64,000 bases of DNA from JBBTQS01 sp964627055. Lineage in GTDB: Bacteria; Patescibacteriota; Patescibacteriia; Magasanikbacterales; JBBTQS01. A program made the position numbers and the translations under genes. Positions 34,956 to 43,432 of the stretch are shown here, piece by piece. The number at the start of each line of letters is the position of its first letter. Positions within the stretch are counted from its first letter, which is position 1. Location: contig CAZVGV010000004.1 in the NCBI GenBank assembly GCA_964627055.1, forward strand, positions 15,862-79,861, written 5' to 3'. The notes under the pieces were generated by a model. The model did no database searches. It had not been told where the DNA came from and saw only the letters and a list, made by a program, of their open reading frames with translations.

Positions 34956-36202
34956 AAATTACAGACCTCAAACATCCGGCCTATAACCCGCGGGAGATAA
35001 AGCGCGAAGACATCGACGCATTAAAACGATCGATTGAAAGGTTTGGATTGCGCGGACTCATCACGGTTAACACTAGCAAGGGACGCGACGGCTTCATTGT
35101 CGGCGGCAACATGACCGTCATGGCTCTCAAAGAGCTAGGGTGGGAGACGATACCAAAAGAGAATGTGGATTTGGTAGATATGCCGGAGAAAGAAGAAAAG
35201 GCCCTGAGCCTTGCCTTGAATAAGATTGCTCAAAGACGCGACTGGAACGATGAGAAGCTGGCCGAACTCATGGTCGAGCTCAACCACTCCGACTTTGATC
35301 TGACCCTCACCGGCTTCAACGAAGTGGAAATCAGCAATCTTCTCGACAGCCAAATGCTCGACGAACCGGACGAAGAAGATAAAACCGCCGAAGAAGAATA
35401 CGAGGAAATAAAAAAGCCGGAGTCGAAATATGGTGAAGTCTACAAGCTCGGTCGACACCGGCTTATGTGCGGAGACGCAACCAAGATTGAGGACATCAAG
35501 AAACTACTCGGTACGACCAAAGTGGATATGGTCTTTACCGACCCGCCTTACAACGTGGCTCACGTCAGTCACGAAAAGCGTGGAAAGTTTCCAACTGAGC
35601 AAGGAAAGATTCTCGGTGACCAGCAAAGTCAGGAAGACTTCGAAGCCTTCAGTGAAAAGGTGTTCGCCAACTACCATGAGATTCTGAAGCCAGGCGCAAC
35701 GATTTATGTCTGCACGGGTTATACCAGCTATCCGTTGTGGTACTACGAAATGCTCAACGCCGGTTTTGAATTCTCCTCGACAATCGTATGGGTCAAACCA
35801 TCCTTCGCTATCGGCTGGGGCGACTACAAAAAACAATACGAGCAAGTCATGAAAGCGAAGCGGAGCAAAGGCAAGACCAAAGCTCAGCCGCTTATGTACG
35901 GATGGAAGAAGGGAGAGCGACACTTCTTCTACGGAGACAACAACGAGAGCGACGTGTGGGATATGCCGCGCAAAGCGATTACCAAGATGGCTCACCCGAC
36001 CGAGAAACCGGAGTGGCTCATTATGCGCGCCATAAAGAATTCAAGCCGAGTCGGACACGTCGTGGTCGACTTCTTCGGCGGATCAGGAAGCACGCTATTC
36101 GCTGCAAACAAACTAGAACGCACCTGTTATCTGCTTGAGCTCGACCCGCGTTGGTGCGATGTGATTCGCAATCGTTGGGAAAAGGTCAAGGTGAAAAGTT
36201 AA
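34931..36202 (+). CDS. ParB/Srx-like domain fused to a DNA methyltransferase
   Basis: 423 residues. Residues 1-130 are a ParB N-terminal (nuclease/CTPase-like) domain: LKHPAYNPREIKREDIDALKRSI, FIVGGNMTVMAL and LALNKIAQ. Residues 165-420 are an N4/N6 amino-methyltransferase with DMVFTDPPYN as the catalytic motif and DFFGGSGSTLFA as the AdoMet motif. This fusion is known from phages and mobile elements; it may mark phage DNA against host restriction. Target specificity cannot be read. It lies directly before the terminase genes. Confidence 0.88.
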   Translation: MEKNTKTIKITDLKHPAYNPREIKREDIDALKRSIERFGLRGLITVNTSKGRDGFIVGGNMTVMALKELGWETIPKENVDLVDMPEKEEKALSLALNKIAQRRDWNDEKLAELMVELNHSDFDLTLTGFNEVEISNLLDSQMLDEPDEEDKTAEEEYEEIKKPESKYGEVYKLGRHRLMCGDATKIEDIKKLLGTTKVDMVFTDPPYNVAHVSHEKRGKFPTEQGKILGDQQSQEDFEAFSEKVFANYHEILKPGATIYVCTGYTSYPLWYYEMLNAGFEFSSTIVWVKPSFAIGWGDYKKQYEQVMKAKRSKGKTKAQPLMYGWKKGERHFFYGDNNESDVWDMPRKAITKMAHPTEKPEWLIMRAIKNSSRVGHVVVDFFGGSGSTLFAANKLERTCYLLELDPRWCDVIRNRWEKVKVKS

Positions 36203-36237
36203 AGAAAAGATAAATAAATTGTAAAGAAAAAAGCAGT

Positions 36238-36801
36238 ATGACAAAGCCCGCACTCACCACCTCAAAGATGCCAGGAGAGACTGAACAGCAGTACACTGCG
36301 TGGCTTTTGTATTGCGAAGCCGGAAGCCTTCGGAAGACCGAGGGGCTATGGAACAGGGTTGGGCAAAGCTTGGGTGAAGCTGGGGTGGAATTTGCCGACC
36401 GGCTCGGCAAGAAACCTAGCGATACCACCCTAGAAACGTGGTCAAAGAAATACCGTTGGGTCGAACGGAAAGACCTCAAACTCACCGAGGACTTAGAAGG
36501 TCTCCGCAAAAAGGCGCAAGAGATTAAACAGAAAAAAGTATTTGCTATCGGTGAAGTATTCTGGGAAAAGCTGCAGGCCCTGAAGAAGCAGATCAAAAAA
36601 GGAGAGGGTGCGACAGTAGATGAGATCAAGAAGCTGTGGGAAATGTTCAGGACTGAAATGGGAGAGTCGCTCGGCAAGCACGAACTAAGCATCAACGAAG
36701 ACGAACAGAAACCTCCGACTCCGGAGCAGGAGGAACTGGGCCAAGCAATAGACGAAACCATCAAAGCCTTCTATGGACGAAAAGGAAAAGCAAAAAAGTA
36801 G
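36238..36801 (+). CDS. Terminase small subunit-like DNA-binding protein
   Basis: 187 residues. The N-terminal helical part contains TTLETWSKKYRWVERK, the helix-turn-helix/W-rich motif found in phage small terminases. A long charged coiled coil follows (about 85-150). Its end overlaps the large subunit start by 29 nt, the classic terS-terL arrangement. It would bind the pac or cos site. Confidence 0.75.
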   Translation: MTKPALTTSKMPGETEQQYTAWLLYCEAGSLRKTEGLWNRVGQSLGEAGVEFADRLGKKPSDTTLETWSKKYRWVERKDLKLTEDLEGLRKKAQEIKQKKVFAIGEVFWEKLQALKKQIKKGEGATVDEIKKLWEMFRTEMGESLGKHELSINEDEQKPPTPEQEELGQAIDETIKAFYGRKGKAKK

Positions 36802-38324
36802 CATCCTGTATTGGATCAAGCAAAACGGAATAAAAAGCGAGAGCGGTGACCCGATCGAATTCGCTGACCACCGCTTCATGCTGGATATTTATTCCGACCG
36901 AACGCCAATACAGGTTATACGCAAAGGATCGCAGATCGGAGCGAGCACGATGGAAATCCTGCGAGCCGTGCATGCTGCGCGCTTTTGGGGCATCAACCAG
37001 ATTTATACGCTCCCGACCGTAGACGACGTGGCTGAATTCGTAAAAAGCAAAGTGAACCGCATCGTGAAAGTGAACCCCTGCATGCTCGAAGGCGTAAGCG
37101 GAAAAGACGTAGACTCGGTAGAGCAAAAGCAGATCGGCAAATCATTCCTGTTCTTCAAGGGAACCTATACGGAAAAGGAAGCAATCATGCTCACCTCCGA
37201 TCGCAACATTCACGACGAGCTCGACAAGTCCAAACCGGAAGTCATTCGAGACTTTACCTCGCGTATGGGGTTCTCAAAGATACGAAGCCAGCATTACTTC
37301 TCGACCCCAACCATTCCGGATATGGGTGTCGACAAACTATTCGGCCAATCGGATCAGAAACACTGGCGGTTCAACTGCAAGCACTGCAACTACGAGCAGC
37401 ATATGGACTGGGAAAAGAACGTCGATCGAGAANNNNNNNNNNCGCAGAATATACGTCTGCCAAAAATGCCACGGTGAGATTACCTCACGGCAAGTAAACG
37501 ACACGGGCTGGTGGGAGGCTAGATACCCTGGAGAGCCAATAAGCGGTTACTGGATAAGCCAAATGATATGCCCGTGGCGAACCGCAGCTGACCTACTCAC
37601 GGAAGAAGCCAATGCTGAAGACCAGCAATACTTCTACAACTTCGTGTTGGGCCTGCCTTATATCGCATCGGATCAGAAAATTCCTCAGAGCCTATTCCTT
37701 CGCAACACAACGAACGAAGAAGTAGAAACATCAGGTTGGAATGTAATGGGAGCGGATACCGGAGACGAAAACCACATAGTCATCGGTAACGCTAAAGGAA
37801 TATTCTGGATCGGAAAAATAAAAGACCGGCCGAACAAGACACGCTGGGAATACATGGCCGAGCTGATTCAATTCTACGACGTGCGGGTTTGCGTTATTGA
37901 CGCAATGCCTTGGACGGAAGAAGCATTGCGCCTGGCCCGCAAATTTCCGTACCGCGTCTATGTGAACTTCTACAAAGACGATCCGAAAATGTTAGAGGTC
38001 GTCCGCTGGAACGATGAGAAAGAAGAAGACGAAAAGCCATTTGAAGAAGAAGTAAAAGTGCTCACTTCCCGGAATCGAATTATTGACGACACGATATCGT
38101 CCCTGCGTCGGGGAGAAATAAAGTTTGCGATGAAGCCAGATGACCCAACATTCAAAATGCTCATTGAACACGCACAAACAATGTATGCACGAACAGTCAC
38201 AAATCAATACGGCCAAGAAAAGCGTGAATGGGAGTCGACGACCGGCGTCGATCACGCATGGCATGCGCTTCTATACTGGCATGTCGCTTTCAAAAAGAGA
38301 CTCAAGTATGAACCAAACAACTGA
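36773..38324 (+). CDS. Terminase large subunit (GpA-like), split by a scaffold gap
   Basis: The ATPase half from 36773 has RKGSQIGASTM in the Walker A position and LTSDRNIHDELDKS in the Walker B/C-motif position. A zinc-ribbon CKHC is followed after the gap by CQKC. The nuclease half has GADTGDENHIVIG (first Asp), VIDAMPW and VDHAWHALLYWH. Ten Ns at 37433-37442 separate the halves and shift the frame, which is a placeholder effect and not a mutation. The protein packages phage DNA into proheads. Confidence 0.85.
37433..37442. other. Assembly gap (10 N) inside the terminase gene
   Basis: Ten Ns between DRE (left) and RRIYVCQKC (right). No duplicated flank is visible here, unlike at 10535. True length is unknown; the protein context suggests only a few missing residues. 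Confidence 0.95.
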
Positions 38325-38535
38325 TAAAAAAATACCCAACCCCACTACAGAAGAACGTGCTCTTCTGCTTGTGGAAATCGCTAAAGACTTGGCAGCCGTC
38401 GAGGAGGAGGGCTTCGGCCGGATTGTGATTGAGGTTAAGAACAAGCGGATCGTCAACTGGTGGAAGGTCTCTTCCCGAACAGCACGAGGTTTCTGGCGTA
38501 AAGCGCGAGGAAGCGTGGATCATTTGACTTCGTAA
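38308..38535 (+). CDS. Small phage protein of unknown function
   Basis: 75 residues from the ATG at 38308, overlapping the terL end by 17 nt. It has an acidic helix (ERALLLVEIAKDLAAVEEEG) and a short strand-rich middle (GRIVIEVKNKRIVNWW), then a basic tail. No family recognised. It is the last gene before the cargo region. Confidence 0.6.
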   Translation: MNQTTDKKIPNPTTEERALLLVEIAKDLAAVEEEGFGRIVIEVKNKRIVNWWKVSSRTARGFWRKARGSVDHLTS

Positions 38536-38641
38536 AAACCTTGGTCAATGTTGTGTCCTGGGTGGATGAATGACCTTTAGAAAATCCTTAGAAAATGTTT
38601 AGGAAATCTAATTGCCCGGTCAGAGAAAATTAACTTGCAAT

Positions 38642-38784
38642 GCCAAACTGCCCGCAATCTGACCAATTTTCCAAATAAGCAGATTAGCGGATTTTTGGCA
38701 GGGCATAAAGCCATCCAAGGAAACGGTTCTTGCCTGGTCTTGCATGATTGGACTGCAAGACGGTAAGGAGGTCGACTGGAACCG
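38642..38784 (+). ncRNA. Structured noncoding element, family member A
   Basis: The 279-nt gap 38536-38814 has no ORF. It contains GGCATAAAGCCATCCAAGG (38702-38720), which matches 58823-58841 in all but one base. Nested stems follow: GTCTTGCA (38737-38744) with TGCAAGAC (38754-38761), inside TTGCC/GGTAA, inside GGTTC/GGAACC. A second paired region links GGTCAGA with TCTGACC upstream. It lies between the terminase block and the first cargo gene. Confidence 0.65.
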
Positions 38785-38814
38785 AGGTAAATTAGAAACC
38801 GCATAAAGAAATTT

Positions 38815-39633
38815 ATGGCTAAAAAACAATTCGTCATCGGAGCAGGCGCATTAGCTCTCGTCTTCGGTATCGCTCTCGGCGTGAGTGGCTTTTCGATCAG
38901 TAAGGGTTCCCCGGTATCGGCACAAGTCCAACCGGATAACTCTGCTGTGGCAGGCCCTCATACTAACGCCGCGATCGAATCGATAAAGACAGAGCTAGAC
39001 AGCGTAACTCAATACGAATCGGCATACGGCTGCTTGACCTTCGGTCGAGGTGGCCAGTCTGAATTCTGCGGAGAATCAAAAGAGCGCATAGAAAAACTAG
39101 AGAACAAGCTTACTGAAGAAATTCATAAGCTCGAACTCTCTGGTCGTTCATCTGAAGCGCTTGCCCAAGTAAAGAGCAACATCGAATCTCTCGCTGAGAG
39201 GAAAGCCGATGTTACCTTCGAGGGTACCTCTGCGAATCCATACACCAATGCCGTTAAACGTATTGAGCAGTGGCAGGATGACAAAGGGTTCTTGTACATT
39301 GTCGACCCGGTTAACAACAGCGTTGTTCAATTCGGGCCCGGCCCTGGTAGCAAGATTCCCTTCGAACGCGACGGAAGCAAGAGCCTTCCTCAGTCAGAGC
39401 TTAAAGCAATGGCAGAGGAATACCTCTCGAAACACGTTGCAGACTTCGCCTCAGTCAAAGCTAACTTTAGCTTTAGAGAGACGTCAAAGCCTGGCAATGT
39501 GAGTCACGCTTTCCGCTGGGAAGCAAAGTCCAAACCTCAGGGTGAGGATGTGATTCCGTTCGTTCAAGTCGTCTTGTCGCCGGTGGGTGAAGTCATGAGC
39601 TTCAACGACGTGCGTGGCCTATATTCTAACTAA
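38815..39633 (+). CDS. Membrane-anchored extracellular protein with Cys-pair motif (paralogue 1)
   Basis: 272 residues. An N-terminal hydrophobic helix (about 7-27) is followed by a helical region with YESAYGCLTFGRGG and EFCGESKERIEKLE, two cysteines about 17 residues apart. Residues 60-130 look coiled-coil. The C-terminal 100 residues (SELKAMAEEYLSKHV ... VVLSPVGEVMSFND) have a PepSY/YcdB-like strand-helix pattern. The same GC ... FCGESK motif occurs in the protein at 40341, so the two are paralogues. Function unknown; probably faces the outside of the cell. Confidence 0.65.
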   Translation: MAKKQFVIGAGALALVFGIALGVSGFSISKGSPVSAQVQPDNSAVAGPHTNAAIESIKTELDSVTQYESAYGCLTFGRGGQSEFCGESKERIEKLENKLTEEIHKLELSGRSSEALAQVKSNIESLAERKADVTFEGTSANPYTNAVKRIEQWQDDKGFLYIVDPVNNSVVQFGPGPGSKIPFERDGSKSLPQSELKAMAEEYLSKHVADFASVKANFSFRETSKPGNVSHAFRWEAKSKPQGEDVIPFVQVVLSPVGEVMSFNDVRGLYSN

Positions 39634-39639
39634 CACACT

Positions 39640-40179
39640 ATGAAGAAAACACTCTCACGAGTCGCGCCTTTCCTCATGGCTGTTGTCATGTTGGGATCGT
39701 TCGCAGGCATCGCGTCAGCTCAGACCTACATCCACGCTAACGGCGGGACGTATTGGTCACAAAGTGGCTCTGGCTGGAACTCGATCAGTAATGACGGGTA
39801 CTGTGTCAGTGGCCGCGGGCCGTGCGGGTCGAGCCTCTGGTATCTGCAGTGGAACTACAACCACAGCGGGTGCGGGGCGGATGCGAATTCGACCTACACA
39901 ATGGCATCAATTGTCGGCTTTGACGGCGACACTTATGCCTGGATTGATAGCTCAACTGGAAATATGTACGGTGCCGATTATCTCGTCACCTACAACTTCG
40001 CCAGTAGCTACGCCTCCACTGTTGACCAAAGTGCGTACTCAGAGTCATGGGCAACCATTGCACTCAACAAGTATCGCACCTCAAACGTTCAGCATAGCGA
40101 CGGCTGGGGTGCCGCATACGCCTGCAACGGCGTGAGCGGACTTCAAGTCGAATTCGACGAGGTCAAACTGGAAATCTAG
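39640..40179 (+). CDS. Secreted beta-sandwich-like protein
   Basis: 179 residues with a clear signal peptide (MKKTLSRVAPFLMAVVMLG ... IASA, cleavage before QTY). The mature part is rich in Trp, Tyr, Ser and Gly with four cysteines (GYCVSGRGPC, SGCGA, YACNG) and reads like a carbohydrate-binding or golvesin-type jelly roll. It starts 6 nt after the preceding gene and is followed by a strong terminator. A role in surface binding is plausible but not shown. Confidence 0.65.
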   Translation: MKKTLSRVAPFLMAVVMLGSFAGIASAQTYIHANGGTYWSQSGSGWNSISNDGYCVSGRGPCGSSLWYLQWNYNHSGCGADANSTYTMASIVGFDGDTYAWIDSSTGNMYGADYLVTYNFASSYASTVDQSAYSESWATIALNKYRTSNVQHSDGWGAAYACNGVSGLQVEFDEVKLEI

Positions 40180-40227
40180 CTAGGCATCCTGACCGAGAAG
40201 TCAGCTCGTCGTTATGGAAGCAAGGCT

Positions 40228-40262
40228 AAAGGGGGCCCCCGCCAATCCGGGGGCCTTCTTGT
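40228..40262 (+). terminator. Intrinsic terminator after the secreted-protein genes
   Basis: GGCCCCCG pairs with CGGGGGCC around a short loop, followed by TTCTTGTTAT. Confidence 0.8.
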
Positions 40263-40279
40263 TATCCACTAGTCAAAAC

Positions 40280-40308
40280 ATGACAAAACAGGACACATAG
40301 GGTATACT
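40280..40308 (+). promoter_or_regulatory. Promoter of the second anchored-protein unit
   Basis: ATGACA at 40280-40285, a 17-nt spacer and TATACT at 40303-40308. The next start is at 40341. Confidence 0.7.
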
Positions 40309-40340
40309 GACAATAGGCCAAGAATTAAGGGCCGAACGCT

Positions 40341-41234
40341 ATGATATACCGACCAAAACCACAACATACGAAAATCCTTTTAGGGATCTTTGGCATTGCA
40401 GCAGTAGCTGGCATTGCCATTTTTATTAATACGAAAACAGGAAGCGACACTCAAACCGCCGTGTCTGACAAAAGCCAAAGCGCGGAGGAACTTCAGCAAG
40501 AGATGTCCCGGATTGCCCAGTACGAATTTGAACACGGATGCGTTGAAAAGAACGAACGGGGCCAGGATGTCTTCTGCGGCGAATCGAAGCAAAAGGTAGA
40601 CGCAGCTGAGGCCCGATATAACGCTGCGGTAAAAGCATCGACAATGCCAGATAGCGCAACCCTGCAGGCTGAGACTGGGGCGATCAAGAAATTTATGGGC
40701 GACACTACCGTCGGGGTGGAATATTCTCGCAGCCAATCTCCTGCAAACTTCAGCGTGGGAGTGTTAACAAAACTTTCGGATCAAGGCGACGAGCGCATCG
40801 ATACACCACAAGCGTGGAAACGAACAGTAAATATTTACAGAGCAACGAAAGAGATTGAAGGAACCTGCCAGGTCTACGAATATGAGGTGTATCCAAAGAC
40901 TCACGATATTGTGGAAGTACGCGTAGTCTACCCCGACAATTATCAAGGCAAGTGTACAAAGGGCGATCTATTCTCACCAAAGATTTCCGAAACCAAAATA
41001 AAAGAAGTTGGTGAATCGTATCTGAAAAATCTAGGACTTACGCAATCATTTACAGTCGCCCCCGTTAACGATATGAGTCGATGGCAATGGAAGTGGCAAG
41101 ATGCGAATTATAAGCTCCCGGATGGACTCGTCGGCAGGTCGGCCGTAGATTCCAAACCAACCATAAGAATATTTATTTCAAGCTCCGGGAAATTGCTTCA
41201 GTATAACAACACGGTCGCGCTATTTGAGAACTAA
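40341..41234 (+). CDS. Membrane-anchored extracellular protein with Cys-pair motif (paralogue 2)
   Basis: 297 residues. Membrane helix at about 11-28, then the motif YEFEHGCVEKNERG and VFCGESKQKVD in the same place as in the 38815 protein. The C-terminal part (KIKEVGESYLKNLGL ... RIFISSSGKLLQYNN) again has a PepSY-like pattern, with an additional Cys pair (GTCQVYEYEVY and YQGKCTKG). Shared layout but low identity outside the motif suggests old duplication or two related cargo sensors or adhesins. A good promoter lies upstream. Confidence 0.65.
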   Translation: MIYRPKPQHTKILLGIFGIAAVAGIAIFINTKTGSDTQTAVSDKSQSAEELQQEMSRIAQYEFEHGCVEKNERGQDVFCGESKQKVDAAEARYNAAVKASTMPDSATLQAETGAIKKFMGDTTVGVEYSRSQSPANFSVGVLTKLSDQGDERIDTPQAWKRTVNIYRATKEIEGTCQVYEYEVYPKTHDIVEVRVVYPDNYQGKCTKGDLFSPKISETKIKEVGESYLKNLGLTQSFTVAPVNDMSRWQWKWQDANYKLPDGLVGRSAVDSKPTIRIFISSSGKLLQYNNTVALFEN

Positions 41235-41235
41235 T

Positions 41236-41409
41236 ATGACTAAAAAAGATTATCTCACCGCCAAAGAAGCCGCAGCCGTCCTTCACGTCAGTGAACGGAC
41301 AATCATGCGGTACATTAAAACTAAACGGTTGCTCGCCACCAAGATAGGTCAATGGCGAATTAAAAGAGCAGACATTGACCGCTTAGTGAAAGCAAGCAGG
41401 AATACATAA
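41236..41409 (+). CDS. Small helix-turn-helix (excisionase/MerR-type) DNA-binding protein
   Basis: 57 residues. TAKEAAAVLHVSERTIMRYIKTKRL ... GQWRIKRADIDRLV is a typical HTH_17/excisionase-family winged helix. It starts 1 nt after the previous stop. It might regulate this cargo unit, or act as an excisionase for the phage; no integrase is present in the window to pair with it. Confidence 0.85.
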   Translation: MTKKDYLTAKEAAAVLHVSERTIMRYIKTKRLLATKIGQWRIKRADIDRLVKASRNT

Positions 41410-41413
41410 TTTT

Positions 41414-42517
41414 ATGACAGATCAATTTTTACCAAGCAACATACCACCTTCCAGATTCAATTTCTTGAAGACAAAACTTGCTCTCGTACTGATTGGAGCA
41501 GTAATAGTGCTGGGCATCGGAGGTCTAGTGGCTTACAACCTAACCTTCGCAGCACCTCAATCGGATGCGGGACTTGGACAATTTACCAACCCACCTTCTT
41601 CAGATGGCAGAGGAGGCATCCCGATCGAAGGTTACGGAATACCTCGACTTAAAGCAGAAGGATTTATCAAAAGTGAAATAGGATTCAAAATTGCCTTCGC
41701 ACTTATCGGTGGAAAAGAAATCCAGCCGGGAGCGTACAAACTTTCAAAAGCAATGACGGCATGGGAGGTAGCGAAAGCGATCAAGGAAGGCCCCAACTTA
41801 GTATGGGTGACGATACCGGAAGGGCTCCGCAAAGAGCAGATCGCAGAATTACTTGCACCGGCCCTTAAGTGGGATGAAGCCAAGAAGGAAAAATGGATCG
41901 TGACCTACACCTCAATGAGCTATGACGAAATCGAGGGGGTGTATTTCCCGGATACATACCTGATCCCAATCGACGAAGAACCTCTGAAAGTAGCATCTCG
42001 ACTACGTTCAAAATTCAACGAGATGCTTCAGCCATATACCCAAGAAGCACTGAAGCAGAACATCAAATGGACAACTGCGCTCAAGCTCGCTTCGATTGTG
42101 CAAAGAGAAGCGGCTGGGAAAGCTGACATGCCCCTTATCGCTGGCATCTTATGGAATCGCTTGCTCAAAGACGAGAAGCTAGAAGTCGATGCCACCGTGC
42201 AATATGTTCGAGATGACCAGCTTCACTACGGCGAAGCGCGATACGATAAACAGCCAGGCACCTATACGAGCGCAGGCACCTGGTGGACACCAATCAAACC
42301 GGAAGACAAAGACATTCCCTCGCCTTATAACACCTACCGAAACAAAGGTCTGCCTCCTCACCCAATTGCCAATCCCGGCATAGACGCGATCAAGGCGGTG
42401 CTTTATCCGGAAGAAACGGAATGCATGTTTTATCTCCACGACAAATCGAAGACCATTCACTGCGCCAAGACCTTCGAGGAGCACAAGGCAAACATTACAA
42501 CTTATCTAAGTGACTAA
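41414..42517 (+). CDS. mltG: Endolytic murein transglycosylase MltG-like
   Basis: 367 residues. One membrane helix (about 23-43), then a LysM-like region (EIQPGAYKLSKAMTAWEVAKAI, ITIPEGLR-like VTIPEGLRKEQIAE) and the YceG/MltG catalytic domain: LASIVQREAAGKADMPLIAGILWNRL with the catalytic Glu, PSPYNTYRNKGLPPHPIANPG and the C-terminal YLHDKSKTIHCAKTFEEHKANI-type motif. It cleaves nascent glycan strands at the membrane. Finding it inside phage cargo is unusual; it could remodel the host wall. Confidence 0.9.
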   Translation: MTDQFLPSNIPPSRFNFLKTKLALVLIGAVIVLGIGGLVAYNLTFAAPQSDAGLGQFTNPPSSDGRGGIPIEGYGIPRLKAEGFIKSEIGFKIAFALIGGKEIQPGAYKLSKAMTAWEVAKAIKEGPNLVWVTIPEGLRKEQIAELLAPALKWDEAKKEKWIVTYTSMSYDEIEGVYFPDTYLIPIDEEPLKVASRLRSKFNEMLQPYTQEALKQNIKWTTALKLASIVQREAAGKADMPLIAGILWNRLLKDEKLEVDATVQYVRDDQLHYGEARYDKQPGTYTSAGTWWTPIKPEDKDIPSPYNTYRNKGLPPHPIANPGIDAIKAVLYPEETECMFYLHDKSKTIHCAKTFEEHKANITTYLSD

Positions 42518-42519
42518 TT

Positions 42520-43185
42520 ATGAATCTTCTTATTGTCGAGAACGACAAAGAAACATTGAATTTCCTAAAGCCTTCCCTGAAGGCCGAAGGGTTTGTCGTC
42601 GACATAGCAGAAGATGGAGAGGCCGGAGCTTATAAAGCTCAAACAAACGATTACGACCTTATTATTTTAGATATCGGTCTGCCACGAAAAGATGGACGAC
42701 AAGTTTGTTCCGAGATTCGGTTAGCGGGTAAAAGCATGCCGATACTCATACTCTCAATAAAGGGCGAGATTGAAACAAAGGTAGATCTTCTGAGTCTCGG
42801 AGCCGATGACTATATTACGAAGCCGTACTCATATGCGGAATTGTCGGCAAGAGTGAAAGCCTTGATACGTCGGCCGCAGAAAGTGGAAGATGAGATCTTC
42901 CGTGTGGGTGACATAGAACTTAATCTGCCCAAGCGATCTGTCTACCGGGCCGGGAAAAAAGTTCACCTGGCACCGAAAGAGTTTTTCCTTTTGGAATTCC
43001 TACTACGCAATCGAGGACGGGTGCTCACACGACAGACGATCCTGGAGCATGTTTGGGACATGAACGCAGACCTATTTACCAACACGGTTGAGACGCACGT
43101 TACGATCCTGAGGCGAAAGCTGAAAGGTAGGAATAGAGGTGATTTTATAAGGACTGTTTCAGGTACTGGGTATGTAATTGACTGA
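42520..43185 (+). CDS. OmpR-family response regulator
   Basis: 221 residues. Receiver domain with phospho-acceptor Asp51 (IILDIGLPRKDG), Lys101 (ITKPYSYAEL) and acidic VENDKE near residue 6. The C-terminal winged helix (LTRQTILEHVWDMNADLFTNTVETHV ... FIRTVSGTGYVID) is complete. It starts 2 nt after mltG, so both may be in one message. Its partner kinase lies 247 nt downstream, with a small peptide ORF between. Confidence 0.95.
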   Translation: MNLLIVENDKETLNFLKPSLKAEGFVVDIAEDGEAGAYKAQTNDYDLIILDIGLPRKDGRQVCSEIRLAGKSMPILILSIKGEIETKVDLLSLGADDYITKPYSYAELSARVKALIRRPQKVEDEIFRVGDIELNLPKRSVYRAGKKVHLAPKEFFLLEFLLRNRGRVLTRQTILEHVWDMNADLFTNTVETHVTILRRKLKGRNRGDFIRTVSGTGYVID

Positions 43186-43212
43186 GCTATGGCTTAAAAT
43201 TTAAAAAAATAT

Positions 43213-43222
43213 CTGTTATAAT
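43213..43222 (+). promoter_or_regulatory. Extended -10 promoter before the peptide ORF
   Basis: TGTTATAAT, an extended -10 box with TATAAT at 43217-43222, lies 58 nt upstream of the 43280 ATG. No good -35 box is visible (TTAAAA in the expected place). Confidence 0.6.
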
Positions 43223-43279
43223 TAATCCGTGGGTTCTGTGGTCGAGGAATCCGAATCATAAAGAAATAGCATAAAATTT

Positions 43280-43393
43280 ATGAAGAAAATCATCAAAGAG
43301 ATTCTATCAAACAAAACAGTTCGCAGCAGCTCTGTTTTGATGTCGCTTATTGCGGCTGTCATGACCGTTGGTGCTCCGTGGCTTGATAAATAG
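43280..43393 (+). CDS. Small 37-residue peptide, possible pheromone precursor
   Basis: An ATG at 43280 opens a 37-codon frame ending in TAG at 43391-43393. The peptide is basic at the N-terminus (MKKIIKEILSNKTVR), has a hydrophobic middle (VLMSLIAAVMTVG) and ends APWLDK, with its only Trp four residues from the end. It lies between a response regulator and a multi-pass histidine kinase and has its own extended -10 box. Its ribosome site is weak. The position and the C-terminal Trp are like ComX, which is prenylated on a Trp near the C-terminus; this is an inference. It could also be a chance ORF. Confidence 0.5.
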   Translation: MKKIIKEILSNKTVRSSSVLMSLIAAVMTVGAPWLDK

Positions 43394-43432
43394 GTACGTC
43401 CAATTCTACAGGCGTAAGATTGTCTCGCTCTT

